Shown here: positions 17,646 through 25,835 of the stretch, one piece after another
How the letters are laid out: every line of letters starts with the position of its first letter
Position numbering within the stretch: the stretch's first letter is position 1
NCBI GenBank assembly: GCA_035533475.1
Contig: DATLTS010000014.1
Location: 62,001 to 126,000 of the forward strand
DNA length: 64,000 nucleotides
Direction of reading: 5' to 3'
Source of the DNA: Mycobacteriales bacterium
GTDB taxonomy: Bacteria > Actinomycetota > Actinomycetes > DATLTS01
The notes under the pieces: model-generated
What the model was told of the DNA's origin: nothing
Seen by the model: the letters and a program-made list of their open reading frames with translations, nothing else
Database searches by the model: none
Position numbers and translations under genes: made by a program

Positions 17646-18781
17646 GGCGCCCCGCGGCCCGCCATGTCTGCGACTTCGACGAGGAAGTGGTCGAGAACGT
17701 AGTCGGCTTCCTGCTCGGTCATGTCCGAGTGCAGGGGCAGGCAGACCTGACGGGCGCAGACGTCCTCGGCCACCGGGAACTCGCCGCCGTAGCCCTCGAA
17801 TACCGGCTGACGGTGCAACGGAAGTTCGTAGACCTCACCGGACAGGGTGATGTCGTGGTGTTCGCGTAGCCGCTTCTTCAACTCGGTGCGGTCGATGTCC
17901 CCCGGCAACAACACGATGTACTTGTAGTAGTTGGATCGGCAACGGTCGGGGATCGGCAGCGACCGCAGACCGTCGATTGCGGAGCCCGCCACCCCGGCGT
18001 CGTAGCGACGGGCCACCCGACCGCGATGAGCGACGAATTCTTCGAGGCGTCGCAGGTGCACCGCACCGACGGCGGCGTGCAGTTCGCTCATCCGCCAAGC
18101 GTGGCCGAGCCGGATGTGGACGTTGCCGAGGAATCCCGCTTTCCCCTGGTCCCGGTAGACCAGAGCCTCGTCCCGCAGCGCGGCGTCATGGGTGAGGATC
18201 AGGCCGCCCTCGCCGGTCGTGACGACCTTGGTGGGATAGAAGGAGAACGCGGCGGCTACCCCGAAGCTGCCGGCGAACCGCCCGTCCATGGTCGAGCCGT
18301 GGGCGTGGGCGGCGTCTTCGACGAGCGCCACGCCGCGGGCCGCGCAGATCGCCCGGATCGCGTCGGCGTCCGGGCTGATCAACCCACCGACATGCACGAG
18401 GACGACGGCAGCGGTGTCCTCGGACAGGACGTTCTCCAGGGTGGCTGGCGAGAGGGCCAGGGTGTCCGCGTCGACGTCGGCGAAGACCGGCCGCGCACCG
18501 GCGTGCAGGACCGCGCCGGCGGTGGCGTAGAAGGTGTTCGCGGGGACCACGACCGGCCGGTCGGCGACCCCGACGCTGCGCAGGATGATCTCGAGGGCGG
18601 CGGTCCCGCTCGACACGGCCACCGCATGCGGAGCGGCATGCGCGACCGCGAAGGCCCGCTCGAACTCCATGGTGTGCGCGCCGAGCGTAAGCGCGCCCGA
18701 CTCGAGCATCTCGACGACCGCATCCGCGACTTCCCGCCGGTCTGCTTCGGCGAAGACGATGCGTGCCGCGGGCACCTTCAC
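17642..18781 (-). CDS. DegT/DnrJ/EryC1/StrS sugar aminotransferase
   Basis: 379 residues, fold-type I PLP enzyme acting on keto sugars. SSGTAALEIIL (57-67) binds the cofactor phosphate, VEDAAHAHGS (154-163) contains the pyridine-stacking region, and Lys185 in FYPTKVVTTGEGG is the Schiff-base lysine. GTG 18781 is the first gene of the minus-strand operon and faces a divergent small gene 90 bp away. With the next epimerase and the lipid-type glycosyltransferase it suggests an amino-sugar glycolipid or surface sugar. Confidence 0.88.
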   Translation of the reverse strand: MKVPAARIVFAEADRREVADAVVEMLESGALTLGAHTMEFERAFAVAHAAPHAVAVSSGTAALEIILRSVGVADRPVVVPANTFYATAGAVLHAGARPVFADVDADTLALSPATLENVLSEDTAAVVLVHVGGLISPDADAIRAICAARGVALVEDAAHAHGSTMDGRFAGSFGVAAAFSFYPTKVVTTGEGGLILTHDAALRDEALVYRDQGKAGFLGNVHIRLGHAWRMSELHAAVGAVHLRRLEEFVAHRGRVARRYDAGVAGSAIDGLRSLPIPDRCRSNYYKYIVLLPGDIDRTELKKRLREHHDITLSGEVYELPLHRQPVFEGYGGEFPVAEDVCARQVCLPLHSDMTEQEADYVLDHFLVEVADMAGRGAP

Positions 18782-18871
18782 CGCTTCGTCCCCATCCGAT
18801 CGGCAACGCTTGGTCGCACGAGTGTAAGCAGCGCACGTTTGTCATTTGCGTACGTCTCCTACCCTCGACCC

Positions 18872-19330
18872 ATGCTCCCCCCGCTCGCCCTGGCGCAGCT
18901 CACGACCCTCGTCATCGGCGCGTCCCTGCTCGGTCGGCTGCTCCTCGATCGAAGCGACTCCCCCGACGCCTCGATCGAGGAGGACGGCGATTCGGTTTCC
19001 GTCGTGCTGCACGGGTGGGACGCGCTGTGGGCTCAGCGGCGACGGGTGCGGGTTCGCCTCGACGACGTGCGGTCGGTGTGCGTCGAGCCGTTCGACCGGC
19101 TGCCGGCCACCGGCGTTCCGATTTGGGGGACGGTCCTGCCCGGCCGGCTGCGGGTCGGGACGTTCCTCGTTCGCGGGGAGCGCGAGTTCTGGGCGGCGCG
19201 CCGCCGTGGCGATCTCCTCCGGGTGGAGCTCGGTGCCGGCGCGCGCTGGGACCGCCTGCTCGTGCAGGTCAGCGACCCCAACGCCACCGCGATCGCCCTG
19301 CGTAGGCGGGCGGCCCCCGCGCTGGGGTAG
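18872..19330 (+). CDS. membrane-anchored conserved hypothetical protein (PH-like)
   Basis: 152 residues. One N-terminal helix (ALAQLTTLVIGASLLGRLLL) is followed by a mostly beta domain: SVSVVLHGWDALWAQRRRVRVRLDDVRSV, PGRLRVGTFLVRGEREFWAARR, LRVELGAGARWDRLLVQVSDP. The pattern of a charged groove and a late DPNAT motif recalls uncharacterised actinobacterial PH-like proteins. Function unknown. The following 113-bp intergenic stretch contains TTGACA at 19350-19355, possibly a promoter for the ABC genes. Confidence 0.65.
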   Translation: MLPPLALAQLTTLVIGASLLGRLLLDRSDSPDASIEEDGDSVSVVLHGWDALWAQRRRVRVRLDDVRSVCVEPFDRLPATGVPIWGTVLPGRLRVGTFLVRGEREFWAARRRGDLLRVELGAGARWDRLLVQVSDPNATAIALRRRAAPALG

Positions 19331-19443
19331 CCGCTTCGAACCCGATCGCTTGACAGCGAGCCCATTCCCCTATTCCCTAGTGAGTCAATTGAGTTTATCG
19401 GGATGAGGTGGGTGACCGGGATGGGGTGCGGTACGTGACCGGG

Positions 19444-20241
19444 ATGACCGCCACCGATGAGCTCCCCGACTCCGCGGCCGGCCGACCCGGGGCAGCGGAG
19501 TTCGCCATCTCCGTCCGGGCCGCGACGAAGACCTTCCGCGGCGCGCATGGGCCGGTCGCGGCCCTGGATCGGATCTCCCTCGACGTCCGTCCCGGCGAGT
19601 TCGTCTGCCTGGTCGGTGCCTCCGGCTGCGGGAAGAGCACGCTGCTTTCCCTGGTCGCGGGGCTGGACCAGCCGACATCGGGGACCGTCGAGAGCCACGG
19701 CCTGCGGGTCTCCTTGCTCTTCCAGGACGCCGCGCTGTTCCCCTGGCTGACCGCGGGGCAGAACGTGGAACTGGCGTTGCGGCTGGCCGGCCGGCCCCGC
19801 CGCGAGTGGCCGGCCGCGATCACCGGGCTGATGGCCACCGTGCGGCTCGAAGGCTTGCAGGCGCGCCGACCGCACGAGCTGTCCGGTGGCATGCGCCAGC
19901 GGGTGGCGCTGGCTCGGGCCCTCGGCCAGCGGGCCGACGTACTGCTCATGGACGAGCCGTTCGGGGCACTCGACGCGATGACCCGGGACCTGCTGCACGA
20001 CGAGCTCGAGCGGATCTGGTTGGACACCGGGGTCACCGTGCTGTTCGTTACCCACAACGTCCGGGAGGCCGTTCGACTCGGTGACCGGATCCTGCTCCTG
20101 TCCAGCCGACCCGGTCGAGTGGTCGCCGAGTTCGCGGTGCCGCATCGCCGGCCCAGGCGGATCGACTCCCCCGAGGTGGCCACCCTGGCGGCTACGGTCA
20201 CCGACCGGCTCCGCGCCGAAGTGCGCCGGCATGGTGGCTGA
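19444..20241 (+). CDS. ABC importer ATPase, nitrate/sulfonate/taurine type
   Basis: 265 residues from ATG 19444; GTGs at 19408 and 19435 are alternative starts. Walker A is GASGCGKST, the Q-loop LLFQDAALFPWLT, the signature LSGGMRQRVALARAL, Walker B VLLMDEPFGALD and the switch His is in FVTHNVREA. The FPWLT after the Q-loop and the DEPFGALDAMTR block are typical of SsuB/TauB-like ATPases. It overlaps the permease gene by 11 bp. A 12-bp direct repeat GTGACCGGGATG (19412-19423, 19435-19446) straddles the start region. Confidence 0.82.
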   Translation: MTATDELPDSAAGRPGAAEFAISVRAATKTFRGAHGPVAALDRISLDVRPGEFVCLVGASGCGKSTLLSLVAGLDQPTSGTVESHGLRVSLLFQDAALFPWLTAGQNVELALRLAGRPRREWPAAITGLMATVRLEGLQARRPHELSGGMRQRVALARALGQRADVLLMDEPFGALDAMTRDLLHDELERIWLDTGVTVLFVTHNVREAVRLGDRILLLSSRPGRVVAEFAVPHRRPRRIDSPEVATLAATVTDRLRAEVRRHGG

Positions 20242-21097
20242 TCCCACCCTGGCCGCGCGGAATCTCGCCGGCCTGGACGAACTCGAACTGCCCCGGGAGC
20301 CCCCGCGCCGCAGGACGTCGCGGGCGTGGTCGTCAACCTGGCCCAAGTTGGCGGCGATCGTGATCGCGGTCGGCGCCTGGCAACTCGTGGTCGCGAGCCA
20401 CTGGCGCCCGGACGGAATCCTGCCGGGCCCGGGCCCGGTGTTTTCCGACCTGTGGCGGCAGATGCACACGGCCGTCTTCTACGAGGAGATCGGGACCACG
20501 ATGCGCCGGGCCGTTGTCGGTTTCGCGGCGGCGCTCGTCATCGGGACCGTGCTGGGCCTCGCCGTCTCCCGGGTTGGGGCGCTGCGAAGCGCGGTCGGGT
20601 CGCTGATCACCGGCCTGCAAACCATGCCGTCGATCGCCTGGTTCCCGCTGGCGATCCTGTTGTTCGCTCCGTCCGAGGGCGCGATCCTGTTCGTCGTCGT
20701 TCTCGGCGCCGCCCCGGCCATCGCGAACGGGCTGATCTCCGGCGTCGACTACGTTCCCGCCCTGCTGCTGCGGGCCGGGCGGGCGCTCGGAGCAAGCGGC
20801 CTTCGCCTCTACCGGCACGTGGTGCTGCCGGCGGCGCTGCCGGCCTACGTCAGCGGCCTCAAGCAGGGTTGGGCCTTCGCCTGGCGCAGCCTGCTGGCCG
20901 CCGAGCTGCTCGTCGCCATCGCGCACCGCCCCTCGCTCGGTCTGGTGCTCCAGCACGAGCGCAACGTCAACGACTCGACCGGGCTGCTCGCGACGATGAT
21001 CGTCATCCTGGCCCTCGGGATCGGCGTCAACGCCCTGTTCAACCGGGTGAACACGGTGATCCGACAGCGTTGGGGGGTAGCCGGCGACGGGGGCTGA
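20231..21097 (+). CDS. ABC importer permease, nitrate/sulfonate/taurine type
   Basis: 288 residues with about six membrane helices, starting with LAAIVIAVGAWQLVV. The coupling-helix EAA-like region is LLRAGRALGASGLRLYRHVVLPAALPAYVSG, the standard permease motif. It is the partner of the preceding ATPase, from whose end it starts (ATG 20231). No substrate-binding protein is encoded on either side, so either it lies elsewhere or this pair uses a shared one. It is followed after 7 bp by the convergent fumarylacetoacetase gene. Confidence 0.82.
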   Translation: MVADPTLAARNLAGLDELELPREPPRRRTSRAWSSTWPKLAAIVIAVGAWQLVVASHWRPDGILPGPGPVFSDLWRQMHTAVFYEEIGTTMRRAVVGFAAALVIGTVLGLAVSRVGALRSAVGSLITGLQTMPSIAWFPLAILLFAPSEGAILFVVVLGAAPAIANGLISGVDYVPALLLRAGRALGASGLRLYRHVVLPAALPAYVSGLKQGWAFAWRSLLAAELLVAIAHRPSLGLVLQHERNVNDSTGLLATMIVILALGIGVNALFNRVNTVIRQRWGVAGDGG

Positions 21098-21104
21098 ACA
21101 ACGC

Positions 21105-22328
21105 TCAGGCCGGCGCCGGACGGATCCGCCCAGCCACCTCGCCGAAGCCGATCCGGGTCCCGTCCGGGCCCGGCGCCGACCCGGTGATCACCACCGAGTC
21201 CCCGTCCTCGAGGAAGCTTCGGCTGCTCCCGTCGGAGAGGCTCAGTGGTGACTGCCCGTTCCAGGTGAGCTCGAGCAGGGAGCCCCGCTCGTCGGGTTCG
21301 GTGCCGCTAACCGTGCCGGACGCGTACAGGTCGCCGGTGCGTACCGAGGCCCCGTTCACGGTGAGGTGGGCGAGTTGCTGGGCCGCGGTCCAGTACATGC
21401 CGGCGAACGGGGGGTGCGACACCAGGTCGCCGTTTACGCGGATCTCGAGGGAGATGTCCAGCGCCCACGGGTCGGCGTCGTCCTCCAGGTATGGCAGCGG
21501 AGCCGGGTCCCTCCGCGGGGGCCGGACCCGGGCGGCGGACAGCGCGGCGAGCGGAACCAGCCAGGGTGACACCGAGGTGGCGAAGGACTTGGCGAGGAAC
21601 GGGCCGAGCGGCACGGTTTCCCAGGCCTGGAGGTCGCGCGCCGACCAGTCGTTGAGCAGGCAGGCACCGAAGACGTGGTCGGCGAAGCCGGGCACCGGGA
21701 TCGCGGCGCCCCACATCGAGGGCTTGCCGACCACGAAGCCCACCTCCGCTTCGATGTCGAGCCGGGTCGACGGCCCGAAGGTCGGGCGTTCCGCCCCCGC
21801 CGGCCGGCTCTGCCCGCGCGGGCGCACGACCGGGGTACCGGACACCACCACCGTGCCGGCCCGGCCGTGGTAGCCGATCGGCAAGTGCTTCCAGTTCGCA
21901 GACAGCGGTTCCTGGTCGGGCCGAAAGATCCGGCCGACGTTGGTTGCATGCGCTTCGGACGAGTAGAAGTCGACGTAGTCCCCGACCTGATAGGGCAGGT
22001 GGAGGTCGACTTCTCCGATCGGGACCAGATACGGCTCGACGTGTGCGCGCTCGTTATGGTCGATGAGCAGCCTGGTGATCCGACTGCGCGCGGCGGACCA
22101 GACTTCGGGTCCTTGCGCCATGAACCCGTTGAGCGTCTGGCCGGCAAGGCTCGGCGGGAGATCCGCGACCGGGACCAGGCCGGCCAGGTCCAGGACGTAC
22201 GAACCGATCGCGACGGCGAGCCCGCGACGGGCGTCGGTTTCGCCTCGCCGGCTGAACCGGCCGTAGGGCAGGTTCTCCGCACCGAACAGCGAGCCGTCCG
22301 CGCCGGGGACCCAGCTCCGCAGCGGCAC
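21105..22328 (-). CDS. fahA: fumarylacetoacetase
   Basis: 407 residues, normal length for the last enzyme of tyrosine/homogentisate breakdown, which cleaves fumarylacetoacetate to fumarate and acetoacetate. The N-terminal SH3-like domain starts with WVPGADGSLFGAENLPYG. The catalytic domain has VDFYSSEAHATNVGRIFR, LPIGYHGRAGTVV, EAEVGFVVGKPS and LLNDWSARDLQAWE, which hold the metal Asp/Glu ligands and catalytic His. The GTG start at 22328 is followed upstream by the lipoprotein gene. No other homogentisate genes are near. Confidence 0.95.
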   Translation of the reverse strand: MPLRSWVPGADGSLFGAENLPYGRFSRRGETDARRGLAVAIGSYVLDLAGLVPVADLPPSLAGQTLNGFMAQGPEVWSAARSRITRLLIDHNERAHVEPYLVPIGEVDLHLPYQVGDYVDFYSSEAHATNVGRIFRPDQEPLSANWKHLPIGYHGRAGTVVVSGTPVVRPRGQSRPAGAERPTFGPSTRLDIEAEVGFVVGKPSMWGAAIPVPGFADHVFGACLLNDWSARDLQAWETVPLGPFLAKSFATSVSPWLVPLAALSAARVRPPRRDPAPLPYLEDDADPWALDISLEIRVNGDLVSHPPFAGMYWTAAQQLAHLTVNGASVRTGDLYASGTVSGTEPDERGSLLELTWNGQSPLSLSDGSSRSFLEDGDSVVITGSAPGPDGTRIGFGEVAGRIRPAPA

Positions 22329-22349
22329 CCGGCGGACTTTACCCGCCGG

Positions 22350-22934
22350 TCAGTAGCCGCCGTATCCGCCGCCGGAGCTGCTGCTCGTCGTGGCGCTCGG
22401 CGCCGCTGCGGTCAGCGCGGCCCCCGCCGAACTCACGACGTACCAGGTGCCGCCGAAGCTCACGATGCCCTCGCCGTTGGTCTGGGCGTTGCCGCTGTCG
22501 CCGGCGAAGGTGTACAGCGGCATCCCGTTCGCGACGATCTGGAGTTGGCTGCCGCGGGCGAGGGTCGTGAGTTGAGCCGTGACCCCGGCCCCTGCCGTCA
22601 CGGTGGTCGTTCCGGCGGGAACGGTCGCGAGCTTCCAGACGCTCAGGCAGCCGCCGACGCAGGCGAGGTGACCCGGCCGGTCGTCGGACAGCTCGTAGAG
22701 CGTGCGCCCGTGGGAGTCGACGAGCGCCCCACCGATTGAGGTGGTCGCGCTGGCGACCGGGGGCGTCGACGCGCTGGCGACCGGGGGCGTCGACGCGCTG
22801 CCACCCGTGCCGACCGACGCGCCCGCCCCGCCGCACGCGGCGGCGAGCAGACCGACCCCGGCCAGGCCAATGCCCAGCGATGAGTGGGCTCCCCGACGGC
22901 GCGGGCCGGGGATGCGGGCAGGCGTGAACCTCAT
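22350..22934 (-). CDS. secreted lipoprotein with YxFxxD-type repeats (COG4315-like)
   Basis: About 194 residues. An arginine-rich N-terminus (RIPGPRRRG) and a hydrophobic segment end at LAAACGG, a lipobox-like cysteine. The mature part has two copies of the family motif: GRTLYELSDDRPGHLACVGGC and GMPLYTFAGDS. This is the family of small periplasmic or secreted repeats of unknown function. A 24-bp DNA tandem repeat encodes ASTPPVAS twice in the linker. The start is uncertain (ATG 22934 or 22946). It is divergent from the Crp-type regulator 103 bp away, which may control it. Confidence 0.75.
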   Translation of the reverse strand: MRFTPARIPGPRRRGAHSSLGIGLAGVGLLAAACGGAGASVGTGGSASTPPVASASTPPVASATTSIGGALVDSHGRTLYELSDDRPGHLACVGGCLSVWKLATVPAGTTTVTAGAGVTAQLTTLARGSQLQIVANGMPLYTFAGDSGNAQTNGEGIVSFGGTWYVVSSAGAALTAAAPSATTSSSSGGGYGGY

Positions 22935-23037
22935 GTGTGGCGTCATACTCCGGAACACGCGCGGCGGCAAGGCCCGGTTCGCCGCGCCACCGAGCCCCCC
23001 CGGGCGGGATGGCAGTGCGAGCGTTCGGAGGGCGGCG

Positions 23038-23718
23038 GTGAGCGGGATCACGCGCTGGGCGCTCGAGCAGACCATGCTCCTCGGCGGCCTCGACGAGACG
23101 ACCCTGGACCGGCTGGCCCAAGCCAGCTCGACCCGCCGTTACGGACGCGGCCAGCGTGTCGTGCGCGATGGCGACCCGGGCGGGGACCTGCTCGTCGTGG
23201 CGGAGGGCCGGATCAAGGTCGTGACCCGGTCAGCGGACGGGGGGAATCTGCTGCTCACGGTCGCCGTCCCGGGGGACAGCCTCGGCGAGATTTCCCTGCT
23301 CGATCTGGAGGCGAGATCGGCGACGCTCGAGGCGGCCGAACCTTCGGTGGTCATCACGGTGCCCGGCCCGGTGATCCGGGAAGCAATCCGGTCCGCCCCC
23401 GATCTCGCCGAGGACCTGCTGCGCCAACAGGCGGCGCTGATCCGCCGGCTCGCCGGGCCGTCCGCCGACCTTGTCTTCCTCGACCTTCCGCACCGGGTGG
23501 CGGCGTATGTGGTCGATCGGGCCAACCGGGACGGGCGGGTCGACCTCGGGCTGTCCAACGCCGAGCTGGTCGCCGCCGTCGGCGAGGCGCGGCAAAGCAT
23601 GGACGCCGCGCTGCGCGGGTTCCAGCGCCGGGGGTGGATCCACGTCGAGGATCGCGTCGTGACGGTTCGCGACCGCGCCGCCCTGGCCGGCTACGCCGCC
23701 GCCGAGGCCACCCCGTAG
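23038..23718 (+). CDS. Crp/Fnr-family transcriptional regulator
   Basis: 226 residues from GTG 23038 behind GGAGGG. The N-terminal cyclic-nucleotide-binding-like beta roll includes GQRVVRDGDPGGDLLVVAEGRIKV and VPGDSLGEISLLD. A dimer helix follows, then a C-terminal winged helix (LSNAELVAAVGEARQSMDAALRGFQRRGWI). The Arg and Ser pair that binds cAMP in Crp is not obvious, so the ligand is unknown. It is divergent from the lipoprotein gene; autoregulation or control of that gene is plausible. Confidence 0.85.
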   Translation: MSGITRWALEQTMLLGGLDETTLDRLAQASSTRRYGRGQRVVRDGDPGGDLLVVAEGRIKVVTRSADGGNLLLTVAVPGDSLGEISLLDLEARSATLEAAEPSVVITVPGPVIREAIRSAPDLAEDLLRQQAALIRRLAGPSADLVFLDLPHRVAAYVVDRANRDGRVDLGLSNAELVAAVGEARQSMDAALRGFQRRGWIHVEDRVVTVRDRAALAGYAAAEATP

Positions 23719-23835
23719 GCGACAGACGACTCGGGATGCGCGTACGGTGGACAGCGAGCCGCGCTGCGACTCGCTGGGTGGCTAGGTCCAAGTCCCGACG
23801 TCGACGCCCGGGCCTCTATTCCGAGAGAGTCCCAC

Positions 23836-24543
23836 ATGCGCCGCATCAATCTTCGCGTGCCTGTCCTGACCGCGGCGGTGGGTGAGCGACAACAGCCCTT
23901 GCGTGGGCTGTCCACCCTGCGTGCCATCGGGCGGCACTCGCTGCCCAACGTCGTCGAGGCCACCGTCGCGCCCACCGTGCTGTTCTACATCGGCTACGGG
24001 CTGTTCGGCATCTGGCCCGGGCTGATCGCCGCGTTGGCCTGGGCCTACGCCATGGTCGTTCGCCGACGTATGGCCCGTCGGCGAATTCCCGGCCTGCTCA
24101 TCCTGTCGGTGGTCGGACTGACCGCCCGCACGGCGATCGCCTTCGCGACCGGGAGCACCTTCCTCTACTTCGTGGGCCCGATCCTCGGCACGGTCGTCGT
24201 CGCCGCGATGTTCTTCCTGTCCACGCTCACCGACACCCCGCTGGTCGACCGGCTGGCCGCGGACTTCTGCCCGTTGGCCCCAGCGGTGGCCGCCCGGTTG
24301 GGGATTCGCCGGTTGTTCCGCCGGCTCACCGTCATGTGGGGCGTGATCAACCTCGCGAACGCCGGAGTGACCTTCTGGCTTCTGCTCAGCCTGCCGGTGG
24401 GGGCCTTCGTCGCGCTCAAGGCCGTCACGGCTGGCGGCATCACCTGGGGAGGCGTGGCGATCACCGTCGCCTGGTCGTTGCGGGTGGCTCGCCAGGAACG
24501 GCTCGTCCATCACGGCGGCCTGTTCGCGGCGGCGGCCGCCTAG
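23836..24543 (+). CDS. VC0807-family integral membrane protein
   Basis: 235 residues with about six hydrophobic segments, for example NVVEATVAPTVLFYIGYGLFGIWPG and IPGLLILSVVGLTARTAIAFATG. The family resembles the intracellular-septation-like membrane proteins often annotated VC0807; its role is not known. ATG 23836 follows GAGAGAG. The 117 bp upstream of it contains no RNA or gene that I can recognise. It is convergent with the ACT-domain gene. Confidence 0.7.
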   Translation: MRRINLRVPVLTAAVGERQQPLRGLSTLRAIGRHSLPNVVEATVAPTVLFYIGYGLFGIWPGLIAALAWAYAMVVRRRMARRRIPGLLILSVVGLTARTAIAFATGSTFLYFVGPILGTVVVAAMFFLSTLTDTPLVDRLAADFCPLAPAVAARLGIRRLFRRLTVMWGVINLANAGVTFWLLLSLPVGAFVALKAVTAGGITWGGVAITVAWSLRVARQERLVHHGGLFAAAAA

Positions 24544-24625
24544 CGAACTCGGCTCGTGCCGCGGCGGTACCCGCCCGTTGGTCGTGGCATGACGGGTTCG
24601 GTCCCGTCAGGAGCAGCGACCCGTC

Positions 24626-25279
24626 TCAGCGCGCCGGCACCGAGAGGAGCTGCCCCAGTCGGCTGCGGCAGTCCAGGACCGCGACGAGACGGTGGAGCTC
24701 CGTAGCGGTGAACCGCACGGCATAGGGCCTGGCCGCCATCACGACATAGGACGGTTCCGGCGAGTCCGGCGCGGCCACCACCCACACCCCCGATCCCGCC
24801 TCCTCGCCCCCGGCGCCCAGTGGCTCGGGGGGCTGGGTGAGGCGCTCCACGACTGGACGCCCGGTACGGATCGCGTGCACGCCGATCGGCCATTGCAGGG
24901 CCTCCTCGAGGGTCAGCACGTGCACGGGATCGATCCCGGTGAGCAGCCGCACCCCCGTCGCCAGCGAACTCCGGCGCCGCGGTGCCTCCAAGGTTGCCGT
25001 CACCCAGGTCAACGCGGTGACCGTTGGGTCACCGCGCATGTCGCATGCGGCGATGGACAGCAACTCCGCGCCTGCCCCCGCCAGCACCGGCCCCAGATCC
25101 GAATGGGCCGGCAGCCGGGCGACCTGAACGACGATCTCGTCGACCGCTCGGCTGCCCTCCACCTCGTGGATCGAGACCTCGACCACGTTCAGCCCCTTGA
25201 CGGCCAGCACCCGGCTGACCGCCGCCAGCGCTCCTGGATGGTCGGGCAGCTCGATCCGCAGCCGGGCGAACGTCGTCAT
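24626..25279 (-). CDS. ACT-domain protein (amino-acid sensing, function unknown)
   Basis: 217 residues from ATG 25279, which overlaps the preceding stop (ATGA). An N-terminal ACT domain (FARLRIELPDHPGALAAVSRVLAVKGLNVVEVSIHEV) is followed by a second ACT-like region and an acetyltransferase-like tail (RPYAVRFTATELHRLVAVLD). ACT domains bind amino acids to control enzymes or regulators. The partner gene upstream encodes a free-standing AsnC ligand domain, so both gene products are ligand-sensing modules without a DNA-binding part. Confidence 0.75.
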   Translation of the reverse strand: MTTFARLRIELPDHPGALAAVSRVLAVKGLNVVEVSIHEVEGSRAVDEIVVQVARLPAHSDLGPVLAGAGAELLSIAACDMRGDPTVTALTWVTATLEAPRRRSSLATGVRLLTGIDPVHVLTLEEALQWPIGVHAIRTGRPVVERLTQPPEPLGAGGEEAGSGVWVVAAPDSPEPSYVVMAARPYAVRFTATELHRLVAVLDCRSRLGQLLSVPAR

Positions 25280-25521
25280 CGGGCCACCGACCGGCACAGG
25301 CACAACCGGGCCAGACCCGGAGCCCGCTGCACCGCTTCGATCGCATGGCGTTCAGCTAGCGGGTCCGGGCAGTCGACCCGGCCGATCACGTCGTACGGGC
25401 CGGAGGTGACGGTCGCCTCCACGACGGCCGGGATGGCGCTGATGGTGGCGGCCAGCGTCGCGGCCGTGCCGGTTTCGGCCTGCAGCAGCAGGATCATCGA
25501 GTTGCCCACGCCCTCGAGCAT
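25276..25521 (-). CDS. stand-alone Lrp/AsnC ligand-binding domain (RAM domain)
   Basis: 81 residues: SMILLLQAETGTAATLAATISAIPAVVEATVTSGPYDVIGRVDCPDP, the beta-alpha-beta RAM fold that binds amino acids in Lrp/AsnC regulators, with no helix-turn-helix. It could form mixed oligomers with a full regulator or act on an enzyme. It precedes and overlaps the ACT-domain gene. An inverted repeat with a TTCG loop lies 18 bp upstream of the ATG at 25521. Confidence 0.82.
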   Translation of the reverse strand: MLEGVGNSMILLLQAETGTAATLAATISAIPAVVEATVTSGPYDVIGRVDCPDPLAERHAIEAVQRAPGLARLCLCRSVAR

Positions 25522-25835
25522 CCGGCCGCCCGGTCACGTCACGCTTTCGAGCGTGAAACGAACATGTTTCGGATCGCGCCCGCGATGGCCCCCCGGTGGC
25601 TGCCCTCGGCGGCGGGCCGATGGGGTTCGGCCCCGCCGGGCCAACTGACCGGCGCGAGTGGGCGGTTCACCCGGGGCGGACCGCCCGCTCGATGGCCGGG
25701 GCGCACAATCGCCGCCCGATGGACCGGGTGACCGAGCCCCGCCCCGTCTCGCCAACGCCGACCGCCGCTACCTCCCAGGCCGAGAGGTCGCTTTCCGATT
25801 AGGCTGCCGCCGAGATCCGACCGATTGGGGTGGCC
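25522..25835. other. 314-bp intergenic region between divergent AsnC-like and BNR-protein genes
   Basis: No gene or known RNA is recognised. Its left part holds TCACGCT-TTCG-AGCGTGA (25539-25556), a perfect 7-bp stem, overlapping GAAAC-6 nt-GTTTC (25555-25570). Both are near the AsnC-like start. The remaining ~260 bp is GC-rich leader or promoter DNA of the plus-strand surface-protein gene. Confidence 0.5.

Noticed and set aside
25556-25570. LexA/SOS box at CGAACATGTTTCG
   Set aside because: The half sites do not keep the CGAAC-N4-GTTCG spacing; it fits a GAAAC-N6-GTTTC inverted repeat instead.
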